Part shown: piece by piece, positions 1 through 8,375 of the stretch
Layout of the letters: the number at the start of each line of letters is the position of its first letter
Numbering within the stretch: position 1 is the first letter of the stretch
From: Microbacterium album
Lineage (GTDB): Bacteria; Actinomycetota; Actinomycetes; Actinomycetales; Microbacteriaceae
DNA length: 46,784 nucleotides
NCBI RefSeq assembly: GCF_014643695.1
Contig: NZ_BMJY01000008.1
Span: 72,057-118,840 of the forward strand
Direction: 5' to 3'
Made by a program: the position numbers and the translations under genes
The notes under the pieces: model-generated
The model's database searches: none
Seen by the model: only the letters and a program-made list of their open reading frames with translations
What the model was told of the DNA's origin: nothing

Positions 1-345
1 AAGCTCCTCACCGGTGAGAGACACACCCGGCCGGGTGCGCTTGTCCAACCGGATTCGGGCATTGATCGACTTCGCCGACACCCGGGTGGTGCGCTCCAAC
101 AGCTCCACCCCGTTCCGGCACCCGTACCGGGCCGACAGGCGGTCATCCGCATCCCGGGCGGAGCGGGTGTCGATCTCTCCGGCGATGCGGACCCGGGCGG
201 CGTCGACGATACGACCGAGGGCTTCCACCGCGCCGGCCGCGGACACCAGATCAGCGTCCGACAGCGCGGCCGTGTTGTGGATCAGGGCACGCAGATCACC
301 GGGTGAGGGAAGCCCCTCCCCGCTGGTGGTGTACCGGTGATCCAT
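1..345 (-). CDS. DUF222 domain protein (HNH endonuclease-type), N-terminal part
   Basis: Partial gene: the frame begins at an ATG at 345 and runs off the left edge with no stop, giving 115 residues. The N-terminus (MDHRYTTSGEG), the alpha-helical stretch around residues 25-60, and the motif around residues 65-90 (RSARDADDRLSARYG, then a Cys and ELLERTT) resemble the DUF222 region that precedes a C-terminal HNH nuclease domain in a family that is abundant and multicopy in Microbacteriaceae. The HNH domain itself is outside the window, so nuclease activity cannot be judged. The codon pattern is typical of its neighbours. The role of these proteins is unsettled; some are thought to spread as mobile or repeated sequences. 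Confidence 0.7.
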   Translation of the reverse strand, partial: MDHRYTTSGEGLPSPGDLRALIHNTAALSDADLVSAAGAVEALGRIVDAARVRIAGEIDTRSARDADDRLSARYGCRNGVELLERTTRVSAKSINARIRLDKRTRPGVSLTGEEL

Positions 346-521
346 ACCTCCACGGTAGGGAGGGCCACCGACATTCCCCGTCGGAGAAACCGCCGATCCA
401 CACCCCAAAACGAAACCCGTGGACAACCCGCTTCCAGCGGTGATTGGGGACGAGGAGTGAACGCCAGCCCAAGGAGCGCGAACAGCCCAGCCGCATGACC
501 GGACGGCATCGCCGGTGTCGC

Positions 522-527
522 TAGGGT
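522..527 (+). promoter_or_regulatory. -10 element of a leaderless promoter for the MFS gene
   Basis: TAGGGT ends six bases before the GTG at 534, so the predicted transcription start coincides with the start codon. There is no clear -35 box. The arrangement matches several other genes in the window. Confidence 0.45.
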
Positions 528-533
528 GGGGAG

Positions 534-1742
534 GTGGCATCGGGTCGGGCGGGGAGCGGCGGTTCTGCGTCCGGATCCCCCTCGCGGTTCTTGGTCGTTG
601 CGCTGGGGCTGCTGAGCGCGTTCGGGCCGCTGTCGATGGACCTCTACCTGCCGGCGCTGCCCGCGCTCGTCGCCGACCTCCGCATCCCCGACCCGCTCGG
701 GCAGGCCACGATGAGCGCGAACATGGTGGGTCTCGCGGCCGGGCAGCTGCTGCTCGGGCCACTGAGCGACCGCTTCGGGCGCCGTCGGCCCATGCTGATC
801 GGCCTGGCCGCGTTCGCGGTCCTGTCGCTCGCCTGCGCGTTCGCGCCGACGATCGAGACGCTGCTGATCGCGCGCGCCGCGCAGGGCATCGCGGGCTCGG
901 CGGGCATCGTGATCGCCCGTGCCGTCGTGCGCGACATGTTCACCGGCGAGGAATCTGCGCGCGCGTTCGCGATGCTCGCCGCCGTCGTGGCGATCATGCC
1001 CATCATCGCCCCGCTGCTCGGCGGCGGGCTGCTGCTCGTGACCGACTGGCGGGGGCTGTTCGTGGCGCTCGCGGGCATCGGGGTGCTGCTGCTCGCGCTC
1101 GCCTGGATCACCGTGCCCGACACCCTCGCGCCTGAGCACCGGCACGCCGGGGGAGTGTCGGAGCAGCTCTCGGAGATGGGGCGGATGGTCCGGAACCACC
1201 GCTTCGCGCTCAGCGCGCTCGCGCTGGGCCTGGCCGGGCTGGGCCTGTTCAGCTACATCTCCATGGGGCCGATCGTGCTCCAGGAGCAGTACGGTCTGTC
1301 CCCGCAGGCGTTCTCGCTCGTCATGACGGTCAACGCCGTCGGAATCCTCATCGGCACGCAGATCAGCCGCCGCATCGTGGGACGTTTCGGAGTGGCCCGG
1401 CTCGCGGTCGGCAGCGTCGCCGTGGGTGCCGTCGGTGCCACGGCGTTCACGGTCGTGGCCCTCCTCGGGCTGCCCCTCCCGGTCCTGCTCGTGCCGCTGT
1501 TCGGCACGATCCTGGTGCACGGCGCGATGCTGGCCAACGTCACGGCGCTGGCCCTTGCGCCCTTCTCGCGGGGAGCCGGCGCCGCATCCGCCCTGCTCGG
1601 CATGACCCAGTTCGGCATGGGAGCGCTCGTGCCGCCCCTCGTCTCCCTCGGCGGCACGAGCGCGCCCCTGATGGGCGTGTGCATGGCCGCCGGGATGCTG
1701 CTGTCGCTCGTCCTGCTGAGCTTCCTCACGCGCCGCGCATGA
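534..1742 (+). CDS. MFS multidrug efflux transporter, Bcr/CflA type
   Basis: Predicted drug:H+ antiporter of 402 residues in the cytoplasmic membrane, with about 12 hydrophobic segments. Seen: the TM1 motif GPLSMDLYLPALP, which is typical of the Bcr/CflA (DHA1) branch; the loop 2-3 motif GPLSDRFGRRRPM (MFS motif A); and an Arg-containing TM4 motif near RAAQGIAGSAG. These place it with bicyclomycin/chloramphenicol-type exporters; the actual substrate cannot be read from sequence. The GTG start at 534 is preferred because a TAGGGT hexamer lies six bases upstream (leaderless); no strong SD is present. It converges on the hpa operon and shares a terminator hairpin with it. A link to aromatic catabolism is possible but unsupported, since the family is not that of HpaX. 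Confidence 0.85.
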   Translation: MASGRAGSGGSASGSPSRFLVVALGLLSAFGPLSMDLYLPALPALVADLRIPDPLGQATMSANMVGLAAGQLLLGPLSDRFGRRRPMLIGLAAFAVLSLACAFAPTIETLLIARAAQGIAGSAGIVIARAVVRDMFTGEESARAFAMLAAVVAIMPIIAPLLGGGLLLVTDWRGLFVALAGIGVLLLALAWITVPDTLAPEHRHAGGVSEQLSEMGRMVRNHRFALSALALGLAGLGLFSYISMGPIVLQEQYGLSPQAFSLVMTVNAVGILIGTQISRRIVGRFGVARLAVGSVAVGAVGATAFTVVALLGLPLPVLLVPLFGTILVHGAMLANVTALALAPFSRGAGAASALLGMTQFGMGALVPPLVSLGGTSAPLMGVCMAAGMLLSLVLLSFLTRRA

Positions 1743-1743
1743 C

Positions 1744-1795
1744 GATGCCCCCGGGCGTCGGAGATCCGCGATGGACTCCGATGCCCGGGGGCGTC
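1744..1795. terminator. Bidirectional terminator hairpin
   Basis: Two 20-base arms (1744-1763 and 1776-1795) are complementary with two mismatches around a GCCCCCGGGC-like core; the loop is 12 bases. It lies between the convergent MFS gene and hpaI and probably ends both transcripts. There is no clear T-tract. Confidence 0.65.
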
Positions 1796-1802
1796 CGCGT
1801 GC

Positions 1803-2606
1803 TCAGTACGAGCTGCGCTGAGTCGCGTCGGCGTCGGTGATGAACGTCTTGGCCAGGTTCTCCGCGCCGCGCGCGGCGAGGCCGACGTCGGCGCCGACGA
1901 GCAGGAAGCGCGCCCCCGCGCCGACGTAGGCCTGCGCGGCCTTGGGATCGAAGGCGTTGACACCCACGGGCTTGCCCGCGGCCCGCACGCCCGTGAAGGC
2001 CCGTTCCACGGCGGCCACGACATCCGGATGCGTCTGCTGACCGATCAGGCCCATCGACGCGGCGAGGTCGCTCGGGCCGACGAACACGCCGTCGATGCCG
2101 TCGACGGCGGCGATCGCCTCGGCGTTCTCCACGCCGGCGAACGTCTCGATCTGCACGATCACCGAGACGTACTCGGCGGCGTTCCGCAGGTAGTCGTCGA
2201 CGCGGTTCCAGCGGCCGGAGCGCGCCAGGGCGTTGCCGACGCCGCGATGCCCGCGGGGCGGGTACGACGCGTGGGCGACGGCCGCCTCGGCATCGGCCGC
2301 GGTGGACACCATGGGCACCATGATGGTCTGGGCTCCGAGGTCGAGGACCTGCTTGATCCACACGGCGTCGTTGACGGGCACCCGCACGACCGGCGTGACC
2401 GGGTAGGCGGCCGCCGCCTGCAGCATGAGCTGCACGTCGCCCAATCCGATCGGCCCGTGCTCCATGTCGATCATGAGCCAGTCGAGCCCGGCGCCGGCCA
2501 TGATCTCGGCCATGACGGGCGAGCCCGACGAGACCCAGCCGCCGAACAGGGCTCGATCCGCGTCCGCGATCCGATGCCGCAGGGTCGGGTTCAGGCGAAG
2601 CTGCAT
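1803..2606 (-). CDS. hpaI: 4-hydroxy-2-oxoheptanedioate aldolase (HpcH/HpaI family)
   Basis: Last step of the homoprotocatechuate lower pathway: retro-aldol cleavage of 4-hydroxy-2-oxoheptanedioate to pyruvate and succinic semialdehyde, metal-dependent, cytoplasmic. 267 residues, the usual family length. Residues matching E. coli HpaI are visible at a constant +5 offset: His50 (DMEHGP), Arg75 (PVVRVP), Glu154 (VQIET) and Asp180 (VGPSD), i.e. the general base, substrate Arg and two metal ligands. The ATG at 2606 lies inside the end of hpaH, giving a 16-base overlap, so translation is probably coupled. It is the last gene of the operon and is followed by the hairpin at 1744-1795. Confidence 0.93.
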   Translation of the reverse strand: MQLRLNPTLRHRIADADRALFGGWVSSGSPVMAEIMAGAGLDWLMIDMEHGPIGLGDVQLMLQAAAAYPVTPVVRVPVNDAVWIKQVLDLGAQTIMVPMVSTAADAEAAVAHASYPPRGHRGVGNALARSGRWNRVDDYLRNAAEYVSVIVQIETFAGVENAEAIAAVDGIDGVFVGPSDLAASMGLIGQQTHPDVVAAVERAFTGVRAAGKPVGVNAFDPKAAQAYVGAGARFLLVGADVGLAARGAENLAKTFITDADATQRSSY

Positions 2607-3376
2607 GCGATCGTCCCCATCTGCCCGTAGTCGCACAGGATGCTGTCGCCGGCCTTGGCCCACACGGGCCGGGTGAACGAGCCGGCGAGGATGATCTCGC
2701 CGGCCTCGAGCCGGTCGCCGTGCTGGTGCATCTTGTTCGCCAGCCACGCCACCCCGTTGCCGGGGTGACCGAGCACGCCTCCCGAGACGCCGGTCTCCTC
2801 GATCGTCTCGTTGCGGTACAGCATCGCGCCCACCCAGCGCAGGTCGATGTCGTCCGGCCGCATCGGCCGGCCGCCCAGCACCATGCCGCCGTACGCGGCG
2901 TTGTCGCTGATCGTGTCGACGATGGTGCGCCCCTCCATCTCGATGTGCGAGTTGAGCACCTCGAGCGCGGGCGTGACGTACTCGGTGGCCCGCAGCACGT
3001 CGAACAGCGTGCACGCCGGTCCCTCGAGCGCGTCCTTCAGCACGAACGCGAGCTCGACCTCGATCCGGATGTTGGAGAAGTTCGCGGCCGGGATCACCGT
3101 GCCCGACTCCCACACGGTGTCGTCGAACATGACGCCGTAGTCGGGCTCGGTGATCCCCGTCGCCTGCTGCATCGCCTTCGAGGTCAGCCCGATCTTGCGG
3201 CCGACGAGACGGCGCCCCGCCTGGAGGTTCTTGTCGCGCCAGATGCCCTGGATCGCGTACGAGTCCTCGATCGTCGCCTCCGGGAACCGCGCGGTGATCC
3301 GCGGGATCACGGAGTGCGTGCGGTCCGCCTCCGCCAGTTCCTCGGCGATCTGGGTGATCTGCTCCGGTGTCAGCAT
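2591..3376 (-). CDS. hpaH: 2-oxo-hept-3-ene-1,7-dioate hydratase
   Basis: Adds water to 2-oxo-hept-3-ene-1,7-dioate to give 4-hydroxy-2-oxoheptanedioate, the substrate of HpaI. 261 residues, typical of the HpaH/MhpD hydratase family (FAH superfamily fold). Seen: an N-terminal helical region (about 1-40), the family segment GRKIGLTSKAMQQATGI (about 59-75), DYGVMFDD, the acidic metal-binding region with VELAFVLKD, and LGGRPMRPDD in the middle. The ATG start at 3376 sits 10 bases after the stop of hpaD and 16 bases of its 3' end overlap hpaI. MhpD-type 2-keto-4-pentenoate hydratase is the alternative by sequence, but the neighbours decide for HpaH. Confidence 0.9.
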   Translation of the reverse strand: MLTPEQITQIAEELAEADRTHSVIPRITARFPEATIEDSYAIQGIWRDKNLQAGRRLVGRKIGLTSKAMQQATGITEPDYGVMFDDTVWESGTVIPAANFSNIRIEVELAFVLKDALEGPACTLFDVLRATEYVTPALEVLNSHIEMEGRTIVDTISDNAAYGGMVLGGRPMRPDDIDLRWVGAMLYRNETIEETGVSGGVLGHPGNGVAWLANKMHQHGDRLEAGEIILAGSFTRPVWAKAGDSILCDYGQMGTIACSFA

Positions 3377-3386
3377 GTGTGCATCC

Positions 3387-4553
3387 TCACAGCTGGTTGC
3401 CCAGCTTGTACTCGCCCTGCTTCCACGAGGGCATCTCTTCCTCGTCGTCGGCGCGGGTGTACGAGAAGCCGTCGGCCCCGATGGTCACGGCCATCTCGCT
3501 CTTCTCCTCGCGGGCGCGCACGGGCTGCGGGTTGCCGTCGAGGTCCAGCACGAGCGACGCCTCCGTGTACCAGCTCGGCACCACCGGGTTGCCCCAGAAG
3601 TCGCGGCGCTGGTTGTCGTGCACGTCCCACGTGACGACCGGGTTGTCCGGGTCGCCCGTGTAGTAGTCCTGCGTGTAGATCTCGACGCGGTGGCCGTCGG
3701 GGTCGCGCAGGTACAGGTAGAACGCGTTCGAGACGCCGTGACGGCCGGGGCCGCGCTCGATCGCGTCCGAGCGGCGCAGCGCGCCGAGCTTGTCGCAGAT
3801 CGCGAGGATGTTGTGCTTCTCGTGCGTGGCGAACGCGACGTGGTGCATGCGCGGGCCGTCGCCGCCCGTCGCGGCGGTGTCGTGCACGGTGGGCTTGCGG
3901 CGCATCCAGGCCGCGTAGACGGTGCCCTCCTCGTCCTGGATGTCCTCGGTCACGCGGAAGCCGAGGTCCTGGTAGTGGCGCACGGCGCGCGGGACGTCGG
4001 GCGTGACCTGGTTGAAGTGGTCCAGGCGCACAAGCTCGCCCGGCACCTGCAGGTCGTAGCGCCACGACAGCCGCTCGACGTGCTCCGACTGGTAGAAGAA
4101 CTCGTACGGGAAGCCGAGGGGGTCCTCGACGCGCACCGAGTCGCCGATGCCCTTCGTGAAGCCCTCCGGCTTGCGGATCACGCGGCAGCCCAGCTCCTCG
4201 TAGAAGGCGACGGCCTTGTCGAGGTCCTCGGGCGTCCGCACGCGGTACGAGAACGCGGCGACCGCGGCGACCGGGCCCTTGCGCAGCACGAGGTTGTGGT
4301 GGATGAACTCCTCGGTCGAGCGCAGGTAGATCGCCTCGTCGTCCTCCTCGGTCACGTGCAGACCGAGGATGTCGACGTAGAACTCGCGCGACTTCTTGAG
4401 GTCGGTCACGACGAGGTCCATGTACGCGCAGCGGAGGATGTCGGGGGCCGGCGCCTTCGGCGTCGCCACGGGGTCGGCCGCCTGGATCGGGGCCTCCTGG
4501 GAGACGAAGAAGCCCGAGGAGGTCTTGATGCCGCGGGGGTCGGTGGTGGTCAT
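3387..4553 (-). CDS. hpaD: 3,4-dihydroxyphenylacetate 2,3-dioxygenase (extradiol, type I)
   Basis: Ring-cleavage enzyme: opens homoprotocatechuate between C2 and C3 with O2 to give 5-carboxymethyl-2-hydroxymuconate semialdehyde. 388 residues with two vicinal-oxygen-chelate modules (about 40-160 and 172-300). The three metal ligands are seen as His179 (DHFNQV), His238 (RMHHVA) and Glu291 (HRVEIY). Their spacing, 59 and 53 residues, is identical to that in the Brevibacterium fuscum enzyme (H155/H214/E267), so a Gram-positive HPCD of that kind, Fe(II) or Mn(II), is expected. The N-terminus is about 24 residues longer than that reference. ATG at 4553 has AAGGA eight bases upstream. It is followed by hpaH and preceded by hpaE in the same operon. 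Confidence 0.95.
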   Translation of the reverse strand: MTTTDPRGIKTSSGFFVSQEAPIQAADPVATPKAPAPDILRCAYMDLVVTDLKKSREFYVDILGLHVTEEDDEAIYLRSTEEFIHHNLVLRKGPVAAVAAFSYRVRTPEDLDKAVAFYEELGCRVIRKPEGFTKGIGDSVRVEDPLGFPYEFFYQSEHVERLSWRYDLQVPGELVRLDHFNQVTPDVPRAVRHYQDLGFRVTEDIQDEEGTVYAAWMRRKPTVHDTAATGGDGPRMHHVAFATHEKHNILAICDKLGALRRSDAIERGPGRHGVSNAFYLYLRDPDGHRVEIYTQDYYTGDPDNPVVTWDVHDNQRRDFWGNPVVPSWYTEASLVLDLDGNPQPVRAREEKSEMAVTIGADGFSYTRADDEEEMPSWKQGEYKLGNQL

Positions 4554-4597
4554 TTCAGGGTCCTTGCTCTCTGGATGTGTGCGGGATGGCGGTGGCG

Positions 4598-6124
4598 TCA
4601 GTGAGCCGATCCGCCCTCCTTGCCGAAGGTGGGGTTGTGGACCTTGCCGAGCGTGATGTGCACGGCCTGCTGGTCGGTGTAGAAGTCGATCGAGCGGTAG
4701 CCGCCCTCGTGGCCGAGGCCCGAGGCCTTCACGCCGCCGAACGGGGTGCGCAGGTCGCGCACGTTGTTCGAGTTCAGCCACACCATGCCCGCCTCGACCG
4801 CCTGCGCGAAGTTGTGGGCGCGCTTGAGGTCGTTGGTCCAGATGTACGCAGCGAGGCCGTACTTGGTGTTGTTCGCGAGCTCGAGGGCCTCCTCGTCGGT
4901 GTCGAAGGGCGTGATCGCGACGACCGGTCCGAAGATCTCCTCCTGGAAGATGCGCGCGTCCGGCTTCACGTCGGCGAACACCGTCGGGGCGACGAAGTTG
5001 CCCTCGTCGAAGCCCTCCGGCCGGCCGCCGCCGGCGACCAGGCGTCCCTCGCTCTTGCCGATCTCGACGTACGACATGACCTTGTCGTAGTGCTCGGGGT
5101 GCACGAGCGCGCCGACCTCGGTCGCCGGGTCGTGGGGGTAGCCGACCTTCACGCGCTTCGCCTGCGCGGCGTAGCGCTCGACGAACCGGTCGTACACCTC
5201 GCGCTGGACGAGGATGCGCGAGCCGGCCGTGCAGCGCTCGCCGTTCAGCGAGAACACGCCGAAGATCGTGGCGTCGATCGCGGCGTCGAGGTCGGCGTCG
5301 GCGAAGACGACGGCGGGGGACTTGCCGCCCAGCTCCATCGACAGACCCTTCAGGTAGGGCGCCGCGTTGCCGAAGATGATCTGTCCGGTGCGGCTCTCGC
5401 CCGTGAAGGAGATGAGCGGCACGTCGGGGTGCTTCACGAGCGCGTCGCCCGCGTCCTCGCCGAAGCCGTGCACGAGGTTGAACACGCCCTCCGGCAGGCC
5501 CGCCTCCTCGAAGATGCCGGCCCACAGCGAGGCCGACAGCGGCGTGAACTCGGCGGGCTTCAGCACGACCGTGTTGCCCGTGGCGAGGGCGGGGCCGAGC
5601 TTCCACGACTCGAGCATGAACGGCGTGTTCCACGGCGTGATGAGGCCGGCGACGCCGATCGGCTTGCGGTTGACGTAGTTGATCTGCCGCCCGGGCACCT
5701 TGAACGTGTCATCGGCCTGCGCCACGATCAGGTCGGCGAAGAAGCGGAAGTTCTCCGCCGCGCGGCGGGCCTGGCCGAGCGCCTGGGTGATCGGCAGGCC
5801 CGAGTCGAACGACTCCAGCTCCGCCAGGCGCGCGTCGCGCGACTCGACGATGTCGGCGATGCGGTGCAGGATGCGCGAGCGCTCGCGGGGGAGCATCTTC
5901 GGCCAGGGGCCCTCGGTGAAGGCCTTGCGAGCCGCCGCGACGGCCGCGTCGATGTCGGCCTTCTTGCCCGACGCCGCCTGCAGGTAGGTCTGATTCGAGA
6001 CCGGGTCCAGCACGTCGAACGTGTCGCCGTCGATCGAGTCGACGTGGCGGCCGCCGATGTAGTGCTGGATCTTCGCGGGCAGATCGGCGGGGATGTGCCG
6101 CTCGTTCAGGGGAATGGTGTTCAT
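4598..6124 (-). CDS. hpaE: 5-carboxymethyl-2-hydroxymuconate-semialdehyde dehydrogenase
   Basis: NAD-dependent aldehyde dehydrogenase that oxidises the ring-cleavage product of HpaD to 5-carboxymethyl-2-hydroxymuconate. 508 residues, the usual ALDH length. Seen: oxyanion-hole Asn166 in TPWNTPF, the general-base motif MELGGKSP with Glu264, and the nucleophile Cys298 in NGERCTAGSR. The start ATG at 6124 is preceded by GGAGGAAAT, a good ribosome binding site. 44 bases separate its stop from the hpaD start. The assignment to HpaE rather than a general betaine-aldehyde or HMS dehydrogenase rests on operon context plus overall resemblance. Confidence 0.93.
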   Translation of the reverse strand: MNTIPLNERHIPADLPAKIQHYIGGRHVDSIDGDTFDVLDPVSNQTYLQAASGKKADIDAAVAAARKAFTEGPWPKMLPRERSRILHRIADIVESRDARLAELESFDSGLPITQALGQARRAAENFRFFADLIVAQADDTFKVPGRQINYVNRKPIGVAGLITPWNTPFMLESWKLGPALATGNTVVLKPAEFTPLSASLWAGIFEEAGLPEGVFNLVHGFGEDAGDALVKHPDVPLISFTGESRTGQIIFGNAAPYLKGLSMELGGKSPAVVFADADLDAAIDATIFGVFSLNGERCTAGSRILVQREVYDRFVERYAAQAKRVKVGYPHDPATEVGALVHPEHYDKVMSYVEIGKSEGRLVAGGGRPEGFDEGNFVAPTVFADVKPDARIFQEEIFGPVVAITPFDTDEEALELANNTKYGLAAYIWTNDLKRAHNFAQAVEAGMVWLNSNNVRDLRTPFGGVKASGLGHEGGYRSIDFYTDQQAVHITLGKVHNPTFGKEGGSAH

Positions 6125-6170
6125 TCGATTTCCTCCGGCATGAGGTAGGTGGATCAGATGGGTCGAAGGT

Positions 6171-6833
6171 CTAGTGGTCGGCGAGATAGGCGTTCATGGT
6201 GCGCCAGCGGTGCTGGCGCGCGGCCAGCTCGATCTCCAGCGGGTCGGCCCCGCCTCGGATCAGCTCGAGGATCTCGATGTGCTCCTCCACCGATTCGTGC
6301 GCGCGCCCGGGCACGAACGCGAACGTCGAGTCGCGCAGGCCCTGCATGCGCGCCCACCCGCGGTGGACGAGATCGAGGATGTGCGGATTGGGGCACGGCT
6401 CGAACAGCACGGTGTGGAAGTCCTGGTTCAGCCGCGTGAAGGCGATCGGATCGAAGTCGTCCAGCAGCGCGGTGAGCCGGGTGTTCACCGACTCGGCCCG
6501 GTCCAGGTCCCGCTCGGCCAGGAGAGGCGCCGACAGGGCCGTCGCGATACCCTCCACGACGCCGAGGGTCTGCATCGAGTGCACGTACTCGTCACGGTCG
6601 ACGAGCGACACCCGCGCGCCGACGTTGCGTTCGAACTCGACCAGTCCCTCCGCCTCCAGGCGGCGAATCGCCTCCCGCACGGGCACGACGCTCATGTCGA
6701 GCGTCTGCGCGATCGGCCCCAGCACGAGGCGGAAGCCGGGGCCGTACTCGCGCCGGGCGATCCGCTCGCGGATCCACTCGTACGCGCGCTCGGACTTGCT
6801 CGCGCTCTCGACGGGAAGGGACATCAGCGGCAC
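6171..6833 (-). CDS. GntR-family transcriptional regulator (FCD domain)
   Basis: Probable local regulator of the hpa operon, 220 residues. N-terminal winged helix-turn-helix (about 15-75) with the typical GntR pieces IRERIARREY, LGPIAQTLDMS and VPVREAIRRLEAEGLV; C-terminal FCD ligand domain (about 85-215) with the metal-type His residues near DFHTVLF, EEHIEILELI and RQHRWRTM. The effector is presumably a pathway intermediate or homoprotocatechuate (inference). It lies inside the operon, between hpaG and hpaE, so it would be autoregulated. The start may be GTG at 6833 or ATG at 6824; neither has a strong SD. The gene begins 13 bases after the hpaG stop. Confidence 0.88.
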   Translation of the reverse strand: MPLMSLPVESASKSERAYEWIRERIARREYGPGFRLVLGPIAQTLDMSVVPVREAIRRLEAEGLVEFERNVGARVSLVDRDEYVHSMQTLGVVEGIATALSAPLLAERDLDRAESVNTRLTALLDDFDPIAFTRLNQDFHTVLFEPCPNPHILDLVHRGWARMQGLRDSTFAFVPGRAHESVEEHIEILELIRGGADPLEIELAARQHRWRTMNAYLADH

Positions 6834-6846
6834 TCTGTCGCGGTCG

Positions 6847-8352
6847 TCACGCGCCGGACTGGGCCTGCTCGGCCTCGTAGCGGGCGCGCCACTCGGCGTT
6901 CATGGGGAACAGGCCGTCCACGGGGTGCCCGGCCTCGACCTGCGCCGCGATCCAGGCGTCCTCCGCCTCCTGGGCGAGGGTCGCGTCCGCGACCTCCTCG
7001 GCGAGGGCCGGCGGGATCACGATGACCCCGTCGTCGTCGCCGACGATGATGTCTCCGGGCTGGACGGTCGCGCCGCCGCACGCGATCGTGACGTCGTGCT
7101 CCCACGGCACGTGATACCGGCCGAGCACGGCCGGGTGGCCGCCCTGCGAGAACACGGGCAGGTCGATGCCCGCGACCACCGTGTGGTCCCGGACGCCGCC
7201 GTCGGTGACGATGCCGGCCGCGCCGCGCGCCTTGGCGCGCAGCGCGAGGATGTCGCCGAGCGTGCCGGAGCCGGCGTTGCCGCGGGCCTCGATCACGATG
7301 ACCTCGCCCTCCTCGACCGCGTCGAACGCGCGCTTCTGGGCGTTGTAGCCGCCACCGTGGGCCTTGAACAGGTCTTCGCGCAGGGGGACGAAGCGCAGCG
7401 TCTTCGCCGTGCCGACGAGCTTGGCGCCGGGGGTGTCCGACTTCGGGCCGTCGATGAACACGCCGCGGATGCCGCGCTGGCGCAGCTGTTGGGACAGCCC
7501 GGCCACGGGTGCCTCGAGCAGCTTGGCGCGCAGCTCGGGCGTCAGGCCCGGGGTCTTCACCTCCGGCTCCGAGGGAAGCCCCGCGGCCTGCCGCGAGCCC
7601 CAGGCCTCCTCCCGCTGCAGGTCGTTCACCTGAGGGAGCGAGCCGATGCTCTCGTCGAAGTCGCCCGGGCCCTCGACCACGCGGGTCACGAGGCGCCCGC
7701 TGCTGGGGGTGCCGGCGGTGTCGGGCGCGTCGACCTCGACCTCCACCACGTCGCCCGGCTGCGCGACCGACGATCCGGCGGGCGTGCCGGTGAGGATCAC
7801 GTCGCCCACCTCGAGCGTGAAGTGCTGGGACAGGTCGGCGACGAACTGGGCGAGCGGGAAGATCAGGTGCTCGTCCGACGTGCGGTCGTCCTGCACCAGC
7901 TCGCCGTTGCGCCACGTGCGCACGCGCAGCGCCGTGGGATCCACGGCGCGCGCGTCGATGAGCTGCGGCCCGAGCGGCGTGTAGCCGTCGCGGCCCTTGT
8001 TGCGCACGTTCGAGCCCTTGTCGTTCCCGCGCAGGTCGTACAGACCCCAGTCGTTGGAGGCGGTGACCCAGCCGACATGTTCCCACGCGCGCTCGAGCGG
8101 GACGCGCCGGGCCGGCGTGCCGATGATGAGGGCGACCTCGCCCTCGAAGGCGAGGAGCTCGGTGCCGGCGGGGCGCTCGATCGTGGCGCCCGACGCGGCC
8201 ACGGAGCTCGCCGGCTTGAAGAAGTACGAGGGTGCCGCGGGCCGGCGTCCGCGCTGGGCCGCGCGGGACTCGTAGCTCAGGTGGACCGCGATGATCTTGC
8301 CCGGCACGGCGGGAAGGGCGGCGAAGCGGGGGTCCGTCGGGGCGTCGGTCAC
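6847..8352 (-). CDS. hpaG: HpaG-type FAH isomerase/decarboxylase fused to an RraA-like aldolase domain
   Basis: 501-residue two-domain enzyme, first gene of the hpa operon. Residues about 20-230 are a fumarylacetoacetate-hydrolase fold: acidic metal ligands Glu70/Glu72 (AFEGEVAL) and Asp101 (ASNDWGLYDLR), then KGRDGYTPLGP. After a linker (230-275), residues about 275-480 are RraA-like, with GDILALRAKARGAAGIVTDG and the Arg388-Asp389 pair (GVRDH) that characterises RraA-like aldolase/oxaloacetate-decarboxylase enzymes. E. coli HpaG is instead two tandem FAH domains doing decarboxylation and isomerisation. I infer that one activity has moved to the RraA module here. GTG at 8352 is chosen because AAAGGAG lies seven bases upstream; an in-frame ATG at 8391 lies in the promoter region. 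Confidence 0.85.
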   Translation of the reverse strand: MTDAPTDPRFAALPAVPGKIIAVHLSYESRAAQRGRRPAAPSYFFKPASSVAASGATIERPAGTELLAFEGEVALIIGTPARRVPLERAWEHVGWVTASNDWGLYDLRGNDKGSNVRNKGRDGYTPLGPQLIDARAVDPTALRVRTWRNGELVQDDRTSDEHLIFPLAQFVADLSQHFTLEVGDVILTGTPAGSSVAQPGDVVEVEVDAPDTAGTPSSGRLVTRVVEGPGDFDESIGSLPQVNDLQREEAWGSRQAAGLPSEPEVKTPGLTPELRAKLLEAPVAGLSQQLRQRGIRGVFIDGPKSDTPGAKLVGTAKTLRFVPLREDLFKAHGGGYNAQKRAFDAVEEGEVIVIEARGNAGSGTLGDILALRAKARGAAGIVTDGGVRDHTVVAGIDLPVFSQGGHPAVLGRYHVPWEHDVTIACGGATVQPGDIIVGDDDGVIVIPPALAEEVADATLAQEAEDAWIAAQVEAGHPVDGLFPMNAEWRARYEAEQAQSGA

Positions 8353-8375
8353 GTGCCAGCTCCTTTGCTCTGGGG

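Noticed and set aside
282..1520. Long open frame on the minus strand opposite the MFS gene
   Set aside because: Composition is low-complexity His/Arg/Asp/Glu typical of antisense reading in very GC-rich DNA; the plus strand encodes a clear MFS protein. The same reasoning removes many other long opposite-strand frames.
534..1742. MFS gene as the HpaX-type aromatic-acid importer of the hpa operon
   Set aside because: Its motifs (SMDLYLPALP) are those of Bcr/CflA drug exporters, and it is convergent with the operon rather than part of it.
6847..7530. RraA domain as an RNase E inhibitor
   Set aside because: The domain is fused to a catabolic FAH enzyme in a degradation operon and carries the residues of RraA-like aldolases; the RNA-degradation role applies to a small subgroup only.
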